From Undaria pinnatifida (taxonomy: Eukaryota > Sar > Phaeophyceae > Laminariales > Alariaceae): DNA of 64,000 nt. Location of the stretch: NCBI GenBank assembly GCA_012845835.1, contig JABAKD010000024.1, positions 7,095,103 through 7,159,102 of the forward strand, read 5' to 3'. Positions 33,791 to 44,690 of the stretch are shown here, piece by piece. Numbering within the stretch: the first letter of the stretch is position 1; each line of letters opens with the position of its first letter. The notes under the pieces are model-generated. The model had not been told where the DNA came from. It made no database searches and saw nothing but the letters and a program-made list of their open reading frames with translations. A program made the position numbers and the translations under genes.

Positions 33791-34331
33791 TCTCGTCCTG
33801 TTTGGGGCTTGTCGGTTCCTCCGACACCGGGTTGATGAGTGACTTCATGCGTTTCCGATCGTAATTGTTGACAGCGTAAACCGTCGCAATCACCAGCCCC
33901 CCCAGGATCTTCACGTTATCCTGGGTAACATTCGACAACTTACATTAAAGTGGTATACCTGGGAACCACCACTGTGCCCCCCTTGGCACTCCTAGATCCA
34001 CTCCTAGTTTAAGATCATAGCGGTTAGTTGGTTCTACCACTACGAGCTGCAGCACTTGAGGTTGAGAAACTTTGCCAAAAGCGTCTACCTGGATACTGAT
34101 ACCACCTTGAACCTCTACGTCTTTCGCAATGCGTAGTTTCCAGTGCAGGGTGCCTTCGTCCTCCCAAACAGAGTTTCCTAACTCCATAACCCCCGCCGGG
34201 ATCTTCGGTTCCTCCAATTCTTCCGGTTCTTGCTCGTCTGTCGATGGTTTCACCGCGCAATAGTGGTCCCATTCGGCACACATCGCTCCTGCCGCCGCTC
34301 TCCGACCTCCTTCGGGGCGAATGGTACCCAC
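33585..34331 (-). pseudogene. Protease-RT spacer, unknown
   Basis: Two minus-strand ORFs in the RT frame (34331-33945 and 33938-33585). The first is acidic, then WEDEGTLHWKLRIAKDVEV and LQLVVVEPTNRYDLKLGVDLG, like the second half of a retropepsin or a following beta domain. The second contains a lysine-rich linker. No separate enzyme recognised. Confidence 0.45.
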
Positions 34332-34745
34332 GATGAGGATAGTGTAGGCCGGAAACCCTTCTCACCATCGAAACTGATGATACTTCGATTGTCCGTCATG
34401 AACGCGGCTCCAAGCACCATCGCATACGGAAGTCCCTTCACCACCCTGAACTTCACACGGAATATTTGGTCGACCGGTGCAAAGACCAGTGGTAGCAAGC
34501 ACGAGCCTAACACTTCCATCGGGGGTACGGCGCTGTTCTTTGGGTTTGCAGCGCGGAGTAGGCCGTCTCCCGTTGGATTTATCAGCGACTTTCCCAAGCC
34601 ATCCCGTTCTTCAATGGGTTCGATGAACTGCCGTGACACGTAGTTTCCTCCACCCGCCTCAGTATCCACCAGCACCGCAATCGGAAGTCGCCTGCTCGAG
34701 CTCGTTGCATGCCACAACGTTGCATGAACCCAAACCTGTGACGTC
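34250..34745 (-). CDS. Aspartic protease (retropepsin) domain
   Basis: IAVLVDTEAGGGNYVSRQFI has the position and context of the retropepsin DTGA active site, with Gly replaced by Glu, and YAMVLGAAFMTDNRSIISFD is the ILG..DFL-type C-terminal motif ~75 residues on. It would process the polyprotein as a dimer. The DTEA change probably inactivates this copy. Confidence 0.7.
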
Positions 34746-35544
34746 TTAGTTTGCAGTGCTCCCATTCCCGATCGGTAAGAGGAACTCTCTGAACCCTGGC
34801 TGCTGTTGACCAGTGACCCTGACTGCTGTTGGCCAGCGAACCCTGGCTGTTGTTTGACCAGTGAACCCTGGCTGCTGTTGGCAGTGAACCCTGGCTGCTG
34901 TTGACCAGCAAACCCTGGCTGCTGTTGGCCAGCAAACCCTGGTCGTTGTTGGCCAGCGACCTTGGCGCCATCGGAGTTCCCCATCGCGATCTAGAGTTCG
35001 GTTGTGCTCCTCTTGGGGTTGTCTGTGGACCCCATCGTCCTCCGATTCCAAACGGTGACGGTAGGGAGGGAGCGGACATCTGCTTGTTCCCGCCTCCCGT
35101 TCCTACAGGATTTGCCAGTCCTGCTGCCCCTTGTCCTGCACCACCCTGTGGACCCCATCCAACCCGGCCGCCCTGTGGTCGGCCTCCAGCCTGGCCGCTC
35201 TGTGACGGGCCTCCCTGTGGTCGGCCTCCCCTCTGGTAAGGTGCACCAAAAGGTCCCCGAAAAGGTCCCCCTTTTCCTGCCATGTTATTTCCTCCAATCT
35301 CCCCCCCTCCCCGGGACGCTGCCCGTTTCCCTTTGATGAAACCTCTCGCTTTGCTGTCGTGTAGAGTAAGTTGAACTCGACGAAGTTGTGCAGTACACCA
35401 CGGACTCGACGACGCTGTGTTGTATCCGACGAATGGAGCTGTGCAGTAGGAGCTGTGCAGTATGCGACGGACTCGATGAGGCTGCGTGGTACACGATGTA
35501 CTCGACGAAGCTGCGTCGTATAAGGTGAAGATGGTATCCAACAA
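34582..35544 (-). CDS. Gag-like Gly/Gln-rich ORF
   Basis: 320-codon frame beginning near 35544. The centre is G/R/Q/P-rich (RGGRPQGG, GGRPQGGRVGWGPQGG), followed by a repeat-encoded tail. No CCHC knuckle and no recognisable capsid fold. Gag identity is inferred from its place upstream of protease in the same element. Confidence 0.55.
   Translation of the reverse strand: MLDTIFTLYDAASSSTSCTTQPHRVRRILHSSYCTAPFVGYNTASSSPWCTAQLRRVQLTLHDSKARGFIKGKRAASRGGGEIGGNNMAGKGGPFRGPFGAPYQRGGRPQGGPSQSGQAGGRPQGGRVGWGPQGGAGQGAAGLANPVGTGGGNKQMSAPSLPSPFGIGGRWGPQTTPRGAQPNSRSRWGTPMAPRSLANNDQGLLANSSQGLLVNSSQGSLPTAARVHWSNNSQGSLANSSQGHWSTAARVQRVPLTDREWEHCKLRRHRFGFMQRCGMQRARAGDFRLRCWWILRRVEETTCHGSSSNPLKNGMAWESR
34790..34965 (-). 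repeat. ~27-bp tandem repeat in Gag-protease region
   Basis: Seven units of CCCTGGCTGCTGTTGRCCAG plus variable spacer. Unit length varies by one base, so PGFAGQQQ in one frame alternates with SSQGSLVN in another and moves the Gag/protease frame relation. Confidence 0.8.
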
Positions 35545-35739
35545 TGTAGTCTAGGGAGACGAGTGGAGTCCAGGGGATCGATGGAGTATAGTAACACCAA
35601 GTTGTCCGCACCAAACAGGTATAAACAGTGGCTTGGGACAAGGTGGGTGGGAAAACGGGGTGGTGAAAGGTTTCGAGTACATGCATATTTACCTTCCTGG
35701 CTTGTTGAAAGTTGTCCCCTTATCATAATATACATGCAA

Positions 35740-36565
35740 CCCTTCGAAAGCTCGAGTCTTCACTCACAGAGTAACGTATGGAATCCCTTAGGTATCTAAG
35801 ACACAACAATGATTAATATTTACGTATTCTTTACAAACCTCAAAAATCCAACGTACTTCTCAAGCTTCCCCCATATTAATGCATTATTTACAATCCTCAA
35901 AATTCCAACGTACTTATCGAGCTTCCCCCGTTCCCGTTCCAATATGATATGTCCCTAAACCATGTTTCCAATCCCGGTAAGTTCTTAGCATGACAAAGAG
36001 CAGCTATAGAAAGGCATACATTCCACATACAAAAAACTAAAAACTAGAACCAGTTTGCAGTATCACTACCCTTGAAACACCTGTAAGAACGACTTTGCAG
36101 TGCCTGTACAACCTGCGAAGACACAAAATCCCCATCACAAAGGCCAAAACCACATTGCCTGCGAGAATAACCCTTGTCTTGTGGTGGTCTCACAGTATGC
36201 AACAAGTGTAGATCAACCAACAGACCCGAACTCATTTTCAACCTGTATGATGAACGCCAGCACATTTCTACAGTGATTTATCACATACGAACTTACTCGT
36301 AATCAGTAATGATGCTCCTTTCCCGATGTCCTGTTGGTCTCGTATTCTTTGATCTACTTCCTACATTATATACAACTTAGTCAGCCCTTGCTATATTTTC
36401 CAAAATAACCCAGCCCGTAGATTACGATTTCGCGCAGTATAAAGACCAATCTGTGTACTATTCTGTACAAGGTACAACAAACAAAAGTATCCCCAATAAC
36501 AACGTAGTCTATACATATAATACTCTATACTCACAACCGTACACTGTTTTGACCATATATACAGC
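35740..36565 (-). other. 5' leader of the gypsy element
   Basis: AT-rich, no ORF of note, between the 5' LTR and the Gag-like frame. Confidence 0.5.
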
Positions 36566-36706
36566 TCCTTTTTCCCTCGTTTGGTTTTGTGTGTTTTTGG
36601 ACTGAGGCCGTGAGCGGCACGCGTTCTAGACGGATCGGATTTATACAGACCTAGGCAGCATTCCGCCACGGGGTTTCATATGACGTCATGTTAACCCGCC
36701 GCAACA
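36566..36706 (-). repeat. 5' LTR of the gypsy element
   Basis: 141 bp, direct partner of 28523-28664; about 15 differences including one gap. Confidence 0.85.
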
Positions 36707-36795
36707 GTATACACACCCCGTAACACGCGAGATCGAAGTATCACACGCGGCTTGCAAAGCTGAGCTTTGGTCAAAAAACGTTTTTCGGTCGATCA
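36707..36795 (-). repeat. TIR-end module fragment flanking the gypsy element
   Basis: CGCGAGATCGAAGTATCACA, then CGCGGCTTGCAAAGCTGAG, matches the distal half of the reverse module. Confidence 0.55.
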
Positions 36796-37337
36796 ACTTG
36801 TTTTGACCAATAGGGTGGTTGTAGAGTAAATCGAGAGTGTATAACGCCTTCCAGGTCCGATAGGAACAATGCCTGCGATGGTATTCGAAACCTTTTTTTT
36901 CCATCACTATATAAGTATGCCCGCCACGAATTTCTGGGAAAATTCTTGGCGAAAATTTCCGGTAACATTCTTGCATAACTGCTGTGACAGCAGAAATCAA
37001 TGCGCCTTCTTCTTCGTAGATCGGGATGTTGTGTCCTAAAACTGGGGGACAGACGGCATGCATCTTGTGTGGGCAATCCTCGAGATAGATGCATTCATTG
37101 GAGTAGTGTCACCGTGTGCGCACGCACGTGCGCGCCCCCTCACAGAACTTCACCCGTGCTGCTGTCCGGCAGCATTTCACACGTCGTTGCCATCTGCCGC
37201 TAGGACGCGGCAGCGCACGATTGTAACGGAAAACGCGAGACACATTGGTACATGATGAGTAAAACAAGGGCGGGCGTGTGGCGACACACACAACCGAAGA
37301 CAAGAGCACGGATGTGTATGTCGACAAACGCGAAGAC

Positions 37338-37378
37338 ACAGCAGCAGCAGCAGCAGCAGCTGTAGTAGTAGCAGTAGC
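37338..37378. repeat. CAG/TAG microsatellite
   Basis: Eight CAG units, then CTGTAGTAGTAGCAGTAG. Confidence 0.9.
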
Positions 37379-37744
37379 CCACCACAGCACAGCCGAGAGA
37401 GGGCCCTCCCGGCCTAGCTATATTGGTGCAGCCGCATCTACCTCGTGTCCGTGCCCTACAGGGCTGGGTGGTGATTGATGTAGAGCGTTTGGAGGGCGAG
37501 GTGATATCGTTGTGTGGGGCGGGTGGGGTGTGTGAGGCAATCAATGAACACTGGCTTGCTGCTTGCAGGATTAAGGATCAACTTCAACCAAAGAGCCCCC
37601 CTCGCAGGATTTATAACCCCCTGTGTTGCGGTTTGGGATCGTTCGGGTTTCATTCATAGCTGAAGATTTTTCTTCCTTTTTTCTAATAATATGATTAGGT
37701 AAAATATTATCTTCGTTTTTTCTTGGTTCGCTGCTTTCCGGCAG

Positions 37745-37863
37745 GCGAGGGCTTCTCGCACTTTCGGCTGCGGGGCAAGCTAGGCTGCCATGGCTACATT
37801 CTGAAGCATCTCTGGATCTCGGACGAGCACCGTGGCGGTGCTCGGCGCATTAAACGTCGCTGA
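37745..37863 (+). CDS. Possible terminal exon, unknown protein
   Basis: After a pyrimidine-rich acceptor (CTGCTTTCCGGCAG) comes a GC-rich frame: two bases, then EGFSHFRLRGKLGCHGYILK, HLWISDEHRGGARRIKRR, TGA at 37861-37863. Codon composition stands out from the AT-rich flanks. No family recognised and upstream exons were not found. Confidence 0.4.
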
Positions 37864-38318
37864 GCTGGCTCTATTCGGCAAGGGATTGCGTTCCCCCTCC
37901 CTGAAACGAGCAGCTCGTGTGGAACACCTCAAATTGTTTTTCATATTTTGATAAACTTGAATTTTTTTATTTTTGGTTTAGTTTTGCCTGTAAAAAAATG
38001 GCCCACTACCCGCCCAGTGTCGAATCGTCTGCTCTGTTTTTGTCACACCCTCTCAGCGGTTGCAACAGTAGAAAAGCAGTAGCCGCAGCAGTAGCCGCAG
38101 CACAAGAGCAGCAGCAGCTGGAGCAATATACAGCAGTACACAGCTACCGAGCGCCATGTCTCTCGCGGCGACGAGCAGGGTGCAGACAGGGATTTTCATG
38201 CGCCGAAACGGTCCCTGTTCTCTCGCTTAGTATGCCGTGTCGGCCGGGAATATCAGGAACAATACAATAATCATATCTATATACAACGTCCCCTATATTT
38301 TCGTCCGGCAAGAAACTG

Positions 38319-38506
38319 TCAACAGACGCGCAACGTTTCGTTGCCTTCCTCGGCCACCGTGATATCTGCCTGGAACCGGGTGCGCTTGGTGAACGCGCGA
38401 CGGGGGCCGGGCCTCCTCGACTTGGGCGGGTCGGGGCTGCAGATTTCCGCCGCGACTTGGCCGGCATCGGCCGAGAGAGGGTGGCTGGGGATGGGCCGCC
38501 TGGTGT
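38319..38506 (-). CDS. Possible terminal exon, unknown protein (convergent)
   Basis: Minus strand: acceptor TTCATTATGTAG, then TRRPIPSHPLSADAGQVAAE, ICSPDPPKSRRPGPRRAF, TKRTRFQADITVAEEGNETL, RVC and TGA (38321-38319). GC-rich against AT-rich flanks. Converges with 37745-37863. Two short candidate exons could be chance; no homology recognised. Confidence 0.4.
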
Positions 38507-39184
38507 CTACATAATGAACACAAAACAATCTCAGGGTGGTGCTGAAGGAGACTGGATTGGGCGTAAATAAAAGGACGCTTAAAACACAAGACGCCTAATA
38601 AACGGTACTGATATACCTGTCCAAAATATTATGTTGCTCTTTGTAGTTGTGCAGTTGTGCGAGCATTTGGTCATGTTTCAACCCCGTGGTTCCGCGTGCA
38701 TGCTTCTTCTACCTCACCAACAACAGTACTTTTAACTGTCGTAACTGTTGTGGTTACAGTGTACATGTCTCTCTATCTTTGATAGTACATGTGTATCTTG
38801 CAGCCGCTGCCGCTGCTGCCAGTATTTTCGCTCATGACCTGTCCTAACCCAATATAGTAGCATTGGGCATAGAGTTACTTTTTACATGTCACGTCCCTTG
38901 GTTCCCTCTCCAGTACACAGCTGTAATAATATAGTACATGCGTATCTTGCTCATATCGTCAAGAACCTTTTGCTATGGGGCGGCAGGACCTCGATCAATA
39001 GTATCACCTATCTACATATAAACCGCCCCCCCTCCTCCTGCATTGCATTGGAGCTGTTACATGTGCACCGCCTTTCCAGTGCAGCCTCATACCTGGTGCA
39101 TTTCATCATTATTAGTCAACTGTTGTAATCGTATAGTACTAGCTGTGGTACTATAAGTATATATTAATCCCCCCGCCCCAAACG

Positions 39185-39965
39185 CCCCCTCCTTCCCCAC
39201 TACCCGCACCATCGCCTAGAGCTAGCACCACGCGTATAGCAAACCCCTAAATCTATGCGACCTAAAGCCCTTACCTCCCCCCATTCCCCCGCCACCTCCC
39301 CCACCCGCCACCTCCCCAACTCCCCCACCCCAGCCCCACCCCCTCGAACACCACGCCGTCTACTCACTGGTTGTACGACTAACAGGATAAACATGATAAA
39401 CTGGCGCATTCTTTCCAAATTCCGCCACATGTATCCCTTTAGAAGGTTGTATAGTTTCCACGCACAGATTGAGCTGCCCCCCCCCCCCCCCCCCCATGAT
39501 AAACCGGTGCATTCTTTCCAAAAACCGTCAGTTTTTCCCCTTCCTTGAAAGATTTATAGCTTCCACGCACAAATTGGGCTGCCCCGCCCGCCCCCCCCTC
39601 CCCACCCCCGCTTCCTTCTGATGAAAATCAGCCCTCCACGTCCTTCAAAACTCCGCCCTCCCCTCACCAGTTATTCTATTTACATAATTCACTTAGTAAA
39701 CGGGTGCATTTCCTTCCACAGCTGTCAGATGTTGTTCCCCACAAAAACGGGTTTTTTTATAGTTTCCGCGCACAGGCTAAATAAAATTACCCTGTTGACC
39801 CTGATAGCTACGCTGTAGTTGCAAGGGGATTCGCCGACCTATATCCTTAATAATGAGGACACACAACCCGCAATACACGCGATCGGAGTATCACACACAG
39901 CTTGCAAAGATGAGTTTCAACAAAATATAAATATTTGATCTCACAGCTGGAGTGTATTTTTGATT
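39185..39965 (-). repeat. G-run TIR family, reverse arm
   Basis: C-rich arm: CACCATCGCCTAGAGCTAGC, CATGATAAACTGGCGCATTC, C15 run near 39480, CTCACCAGTTATTC, then the terminal module ending GATCTCACAGCTGGAGTGTA. Reverse complement of the arm that starts at 39988; the two meet head to head around an AT-rich centre at ~39975. Confidence 0.8.
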
Positions 39966-39987
39966 TTATAATACATAAAAATGAAAA

Positions 39988-41300
39988 TACACTCCAGCTG
40001 TGAGATCGAAGATTTTGTCGAAACTCATCTTTGCAAGCTGTGTGTGATGATCCGACCGCGCGTATTGCGGGTTGTGTGTCCTCATTCAGGATATAGGTCG
40101 GCGACTTCCCTTGCAACTACAGTGTAGCCATCAGGGTCAACAGGGTTATGTTAGGCAGTCTGTGCGCGGAAACTCTAAAACCCGTTTCTGAGAGGGACAA
40201 AATCTGACAGCTGTGGAAGTAAATGCATCAGTTAATCAAGTGAATCCTGTAAGTCGAACATCCGGTGAGGGGAGGGCGGAGTTTTGAAGGACGTGGGGGC
40301 CTGATTTTGATCAAGAGGGGGGCGGGAGGGGGGGAGGGGGGGGAGGGGACGGGTGGCGCAGGTCAATTTGTGCGTGGAAACCATATATCCTTGTTGTGGG
40401 GGAGGGGGGGGGGGGGACGGGGGGCGGGGGGGAAGGTCTGTAGGTCGCATAGATGTAGAGGTGTGCTGTACGCGTGGTACTAGGTCTAGGCGATGGTGCG
40501 GGTGGTGGGGAAGGAGGGGGCGTTGGAGGCGGGGGTGGGTGGGTATTGCAGCAGCGGTATGAACGGCTCTAAAACGAAAACGAGCCGATATCCAGGGCGT
40601 GGAAGTGTTTGAGACTCTGGCGGACGTCGATATCAGGTGGGGCGTTTAAGCAAGAGAACGCGAGGAAAAAAACAAAAAAAAGAGGGGGTGGGGAGGGGCG
40701 GGGGGGAGGAGAAGGGTTTTCAAGAGGTTTCAGATCACATATAATATCAAAATTCACTCCAGCTATAAGATCAAGGATTTGGTCGACAGTGAGTGATCTT
40801 AGTAACATTGTGTGTGATCCTCCGACCGCGCGTATTAATGATATATGTAGGGGCTTGCTACACGCGCGGTGCTGGGTCTAGGCGATCGTACGGGGTGTGG
40901 GGAAGGAGGGGGCGTTGGAGGGGGGGGGGGGGGGGATGAATAAAAGCTACGTCATGGATGGCTAGGAAGATAATGACGTCATATCAATTGCTTAGAAGAA
41001 GTGTTGATTACTCTGGCCGATTTCGATTGTAAGTGGAGCGTTTGAACGAACTGGGCGGGGAACCAAAGGCGGGGGGGGGGGGGGGGGGGGGAGGGCGGAG
41101 ATGAGTTGTGGAGCTACGGCATGGATGGCTAGATGGATAATGAGATGATATCGGCTGGCTGGTAGTGTTTACTACTCTGGTAGATTTTGATTTCAGGTGG
41201 GGCGTTTGAACAAGAGGGATCGGGGAGGGGGGGGGGGGGTGGGCGAGCATTTCAATATGTGCGCGGAAACTATAAACGCTTAAAGGGGACGAATCTGACG
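39988..41300 (+). repeat. G-run TIR family, forward arm
   Basis: ACACTCCAGCTGTGAGATCG, terminal module to ~40225, then alternating unique blocks (GGTGCTAGGTCTAGGCGATG-type, GGGGCGTTTGAACAAGAG) and G runs up to ~20. Ends with TTTCAATATGTGCGCGGAAA and a further ~50 bp. Confidence 0.8.
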
Positions 41301-42460
41301 GTTGCAGCAAGAAGACACCTCTTTATATCACCCGCCTGGTAATGTTTATTTTTCTAGAAGGTTTGATGTTACATGTAGTATGCAACCCAGTTCTTAGGTG
41401 TTGTAGTAAAACACGTGTTAAAAGCTTCGTAATTTGTTATTGTACTTGGATCGAAAGATGGAATATTTCAATCGATAGGTACAATAATGTAGGTACAATT
41501 ACTTTCTGACATCCCTATTTATAAGAAAGAGATACATATTGGCAAATACAACAGGCGAGGTGATGTAGTCATGCAATGTCACCGCCATTGAGAACGAATG
41601 GGAGAGATGCGAATCGTCTTTTTTTATTTTTTACAGGAACGCTTAGTGTACACGCGCTCAATTACGTTACTTCGTTAGCCATACTTCGCTTGGCATAGGT
41701 TGGGAGGCGATCATGCAGACGGTATGTACGGAATACCCTGCGTAATAAGTTGGTTGTGCGGTTTACCGCAGTTCTAACATATCTGTGTGTACCTCCTGTT
41801 CACATTATTATTGTCTCACATGTCATATACGATCTTACGCCAATGATTTTTGCCGTGCCGATGTAGGGCTCTGAGGTCGCCAACTCTAAGACAGAGATAC
41901 ATCTTACAAATACACCAAGCGAAGTGACGTGGGCATGCGATGTCACCACTATTGAACGCGAGGGTTACTTCACCTTGTCAGGCATTTGCTACTTCGTTTG
42001 GTAGAGGTTTTCAGGCGATCATGCAAACGGCCGGGGGCACGAAATACCCTGGGTAATAGGTTGGTAGTGTGATCTACCGCCGTGTTAACATAACTGTCGG
42101 TACTTCTTTTTCACATTGTCATTATCTAGTGTACTATTATACGCCCTGTTTTCTCTCCAGTGTCGTCGAAGATGTTGTGGTCCTGTAGATGTCGCGTCCA
42201 TGTCTGGTGCTCTTGTTAGTGGTGCTCATGAAAACATGCCGTAGCGTGTAGTAGATGATCGCTGAGTGGTTTTCCTTTCCTTTACCTCAAGCCAGGTAGT
42301 ATATGTCAACGCAACCGGTTGCTTGAAAACGACAAATAAAATTCCGCACACACCTGATACAGAGGAGACGTGGCCCGAAGATTTTTCAGTGTACCGACGG
42401 TCAGGAACAGGCTATCGAGCAGCGCACTTCATTTTTACTACCGCTCCTCACTCCATCTAA
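41300..42460 (+). mobile_element. Internal region of a G-run TIR element, copy 1
   Basis: Matches the reverse complement of 53090-54770: AATGTTTATTTTTCTAGAAG through to AGCAGCGCACTT near 42430. Contains two ~360-bp tandem units (GAGATACAT..CAAATACA..GCGATGTCACC). No transposase-like ORF. No right arm was found after 42460. Confidence 0.75.
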
Positions 42461-42784
42461 AACATTACGGGCATGCGTTGGACCCAGCTCGCTGATGCCC
42501 AAAACCAATTGCAAAGGAGGTGATGTGGTGGGTGAATGCTATAATGATGGGCGCTGCTACGATTACCTCGTCTCTTGTTATGTTTGTTCTTGCGTTCTTG
42601 ATGAACCCGCTATTTGTCAACGAGCAGTTTTGACGAATTTTAGGTGTGTGCAAAGACTATATGTAGACTATGCGATGTTTCTAAGTCGTAAGGACCTCAA
42701 TTTGGAATCCAGGGTACATCGGTTCCATCTTTCGACTGGGTTTCGTATGAAGACGTGTATGTGGTTTTAGTCTGTGGGCATTCT

Positions 42785-43240
42785 TGGTTGATGTTCTAGA
42801 CTTCGTCATCGTGTTGTTTCAGAGTGGTGTTTTCGAATACATATTATTTTGTGTCCGCGTGGTTGTTTTAGTTGATGTTCTAGGCTTCGTTATCGTGTTG
42901 TTTCAGAGTGGTGTTTTTGAACACGTATTATTTTGTGTTTGCGTGGTTGTTGCTATATACGTGTATGTTATGTGGGTGATGTTCTAGACTTCGTTATCGT
43001 GTTGTTTCAGAATGGTGTTCTCAAATACATATTATTTGTGTCTGCGCGGACGTTGCTGCACGGGGATGTTTTGGTTGATGTTCTAGGCTTCGTTATCGTG
43101 TTGTTTCAGAGTGGTGTTTTTGAACACGTATTATTTTGTGTTCGCGTGGTTGTTGCTACACGTGTATCTTTTGGGTGATGTTCTAGACTTCGTTATTGTG
43201 TTGTTTCAGAATCTTGATTTCAAATACATATTAGTTTGCA
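42785..43240 (+). repeat. ~100-bp minisatellite, five units
   Basis: GATGTTCTAGACTTCGTTAT starts at 42790, 42874, 42978, 43077 and 43177. The open frame through it is a repeat artefact. Confidence 0.85.
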
Positions 43241-43960
43241 GTGGTTGGGGGGGGGGGGCTGTTGTGCGTATCCGCAAAACGTATTGATGTACGCCGAGAC
43301 AACTGCTTCGGGGGGCTCAAAACGAAGTTGCGAGGGACGTTTGGGAATTCCAACGTTCCCCTGCGCGGCATTTGTCAAGTATGGTTAAATGCATATTTAT
43401 CCCTGGAGATAAACATGCAACAACCGACCTTGACAACTATGGGTTGTAGCAGTATCATAATACACTTATAATACCGTTACTGTTCATAATTTGACTATGG
43501 GTGTATTCATCATTTTGCTACACTGTGTGGGTTGAATAGGATTACTTCGCGAGGCTAGGGTTGAAGCCTTGAAATAAAAGTTCACAAGAAGGTTTTGTAC
43601 ATGCGATTAGCCTGCTTATTGAATACTTTGGTGTGGACGAACTAGGGGGAGGTTTAACGCGATAGATATTGCAGTGTTATATGATAATTTTCATGTGTTT
43701 AAACGTGTGGCATGTAGTGGGGCGGAGAAAAGGAGATTAAACCTGTGGCATAGTTATGTTGAAGCGGCTAGGAAGGGAGGGACGGGCGCGGGGGGGTAAA
43801 TCCAGTGCTTTGTCTTTTGTCTAGCTACCAATAGGACGGCTACATTAGCCTTTCGTAGCAGTGTGAAGTTTGATAACATATTTTCAACCTAAGGTGGGGG
43901 GGGGGGGTTGAGTGAGTTTGTGGTGAGGGTATACAAGGTCGCAGCATTATACTACTCTTC
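43241..43960. other. No recognisable gene
   Basis: Unremarkable sequence with one G9 run near 43249 and one at 43893-43907. Confidence 0.4.
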
Positions 43961-43989
43961 TTGTGTGTGAACGCATGAGGCATATTTCT

Positions 43990-44162
43990 GTTTTTTGGGT
44001 AGGGAGGGGAAGAAGAGAAAGGGGGAGGAGGGGATCAAGGGGGAGGGGGGGACAAAGGCGGTCAAAAGGGCGGGGGGAGGGGCTGGGGGGAGGGGGGGGG
44101 GCTGGGGGGAGGGGGGGGGTTGGGGCGGGGGGGGGGGTTGGGGCGGGGGGGGGGGGGATGGA
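43990..44162 (+). repeat. G-rich low-complexity tract
   Basis: Runs of 5-12 G with few interruptions; candidate G-quadruplex DNA. Not obviously part of an arm. Confidence 0.8.
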
Positions 44163-44690
44163 AGCCGGTTTCCCCCCGCCCTCCTTCGGGTTACTTGCCT
44201 TTATCGTTTTTATTTGCTATTTCCGAAACATCTCACAATTTATTGACTTTTTCAGCCTTAGTAGCATTTCAATTTGTAAAATATATAAAACCACTCTTCA
44301 TACGTCACGATAGTATATCCGTAAGGGACTCGAACAAATTTCAAGGGGGGCATAATAAAGCATACCCGGGTGGGGCGAAATCTCTTAAGAGCCGACGTGT
44401 TCAGACAAGCCTACTTGCGTAAGTTGCCGTCAACTACCCCAATTTCTCGGGTCACTCAGGCTACCACTTGGGGCCGTCTCTGAGCGCCTGATATATTAAT
44501 ATGCAGCCAGTTCCCGCCATGAGACAGCAGAGAACTGATCAGCTACGCTGCAGGATTTGGCAATTGGGAGTATCGTTGCTGTTGGGATTTACCATCTCTA
44601 CAAGGTATCTTCTATATGATACTATGATACTACAAGTATTTGGTTTGTCTCGGGATTTTAGGGGTTGTATTTTATTATAAAAATTAAAAT

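Larger units (their letters stand above)
28523..36706 (-). mobile_element. Ty3/gypsy-type LTR retrotransposon carrying a cytosine-5 DNA methyltransferase
   Basis: 8.18-kb element on the minus strand bounded by ~142-bp LTRs. Order from the 5' LTR: ~0.8 kb leader, Gly/Gln-rich Gag-like ORF, aspartic protease, RT, RNase H, C5 DNA methyltransferase, integrase core, integrase C-terminal domain, chromo-like and Tudor-like tails, polypurine tract, 3' LTR. RT-RNH-INT order and RT/RNH sequence mark Ty3/gypsy (Metaviridae-type). Coding is broken by several 1-bp frameshifts and in-frame TAGs, and the LTRs differ at about 15 of 142 sites, so this is an old, inactive copy. No clear target-site duplication. 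No convincing primer site was found beside the 5' LTR. Confidence 0.93.

Noticed and set aside
28518-36711. Target-site duplication of the gypsy element
   Set aside because: Flanking bases do not match in any register I tried; too old or boundary off by a few bases.
42784-43178. Hydrophobic repeated ORFs resembling membrane proteins
   Set aside because: They follow a 100-bp minisatellite and change frame between units.
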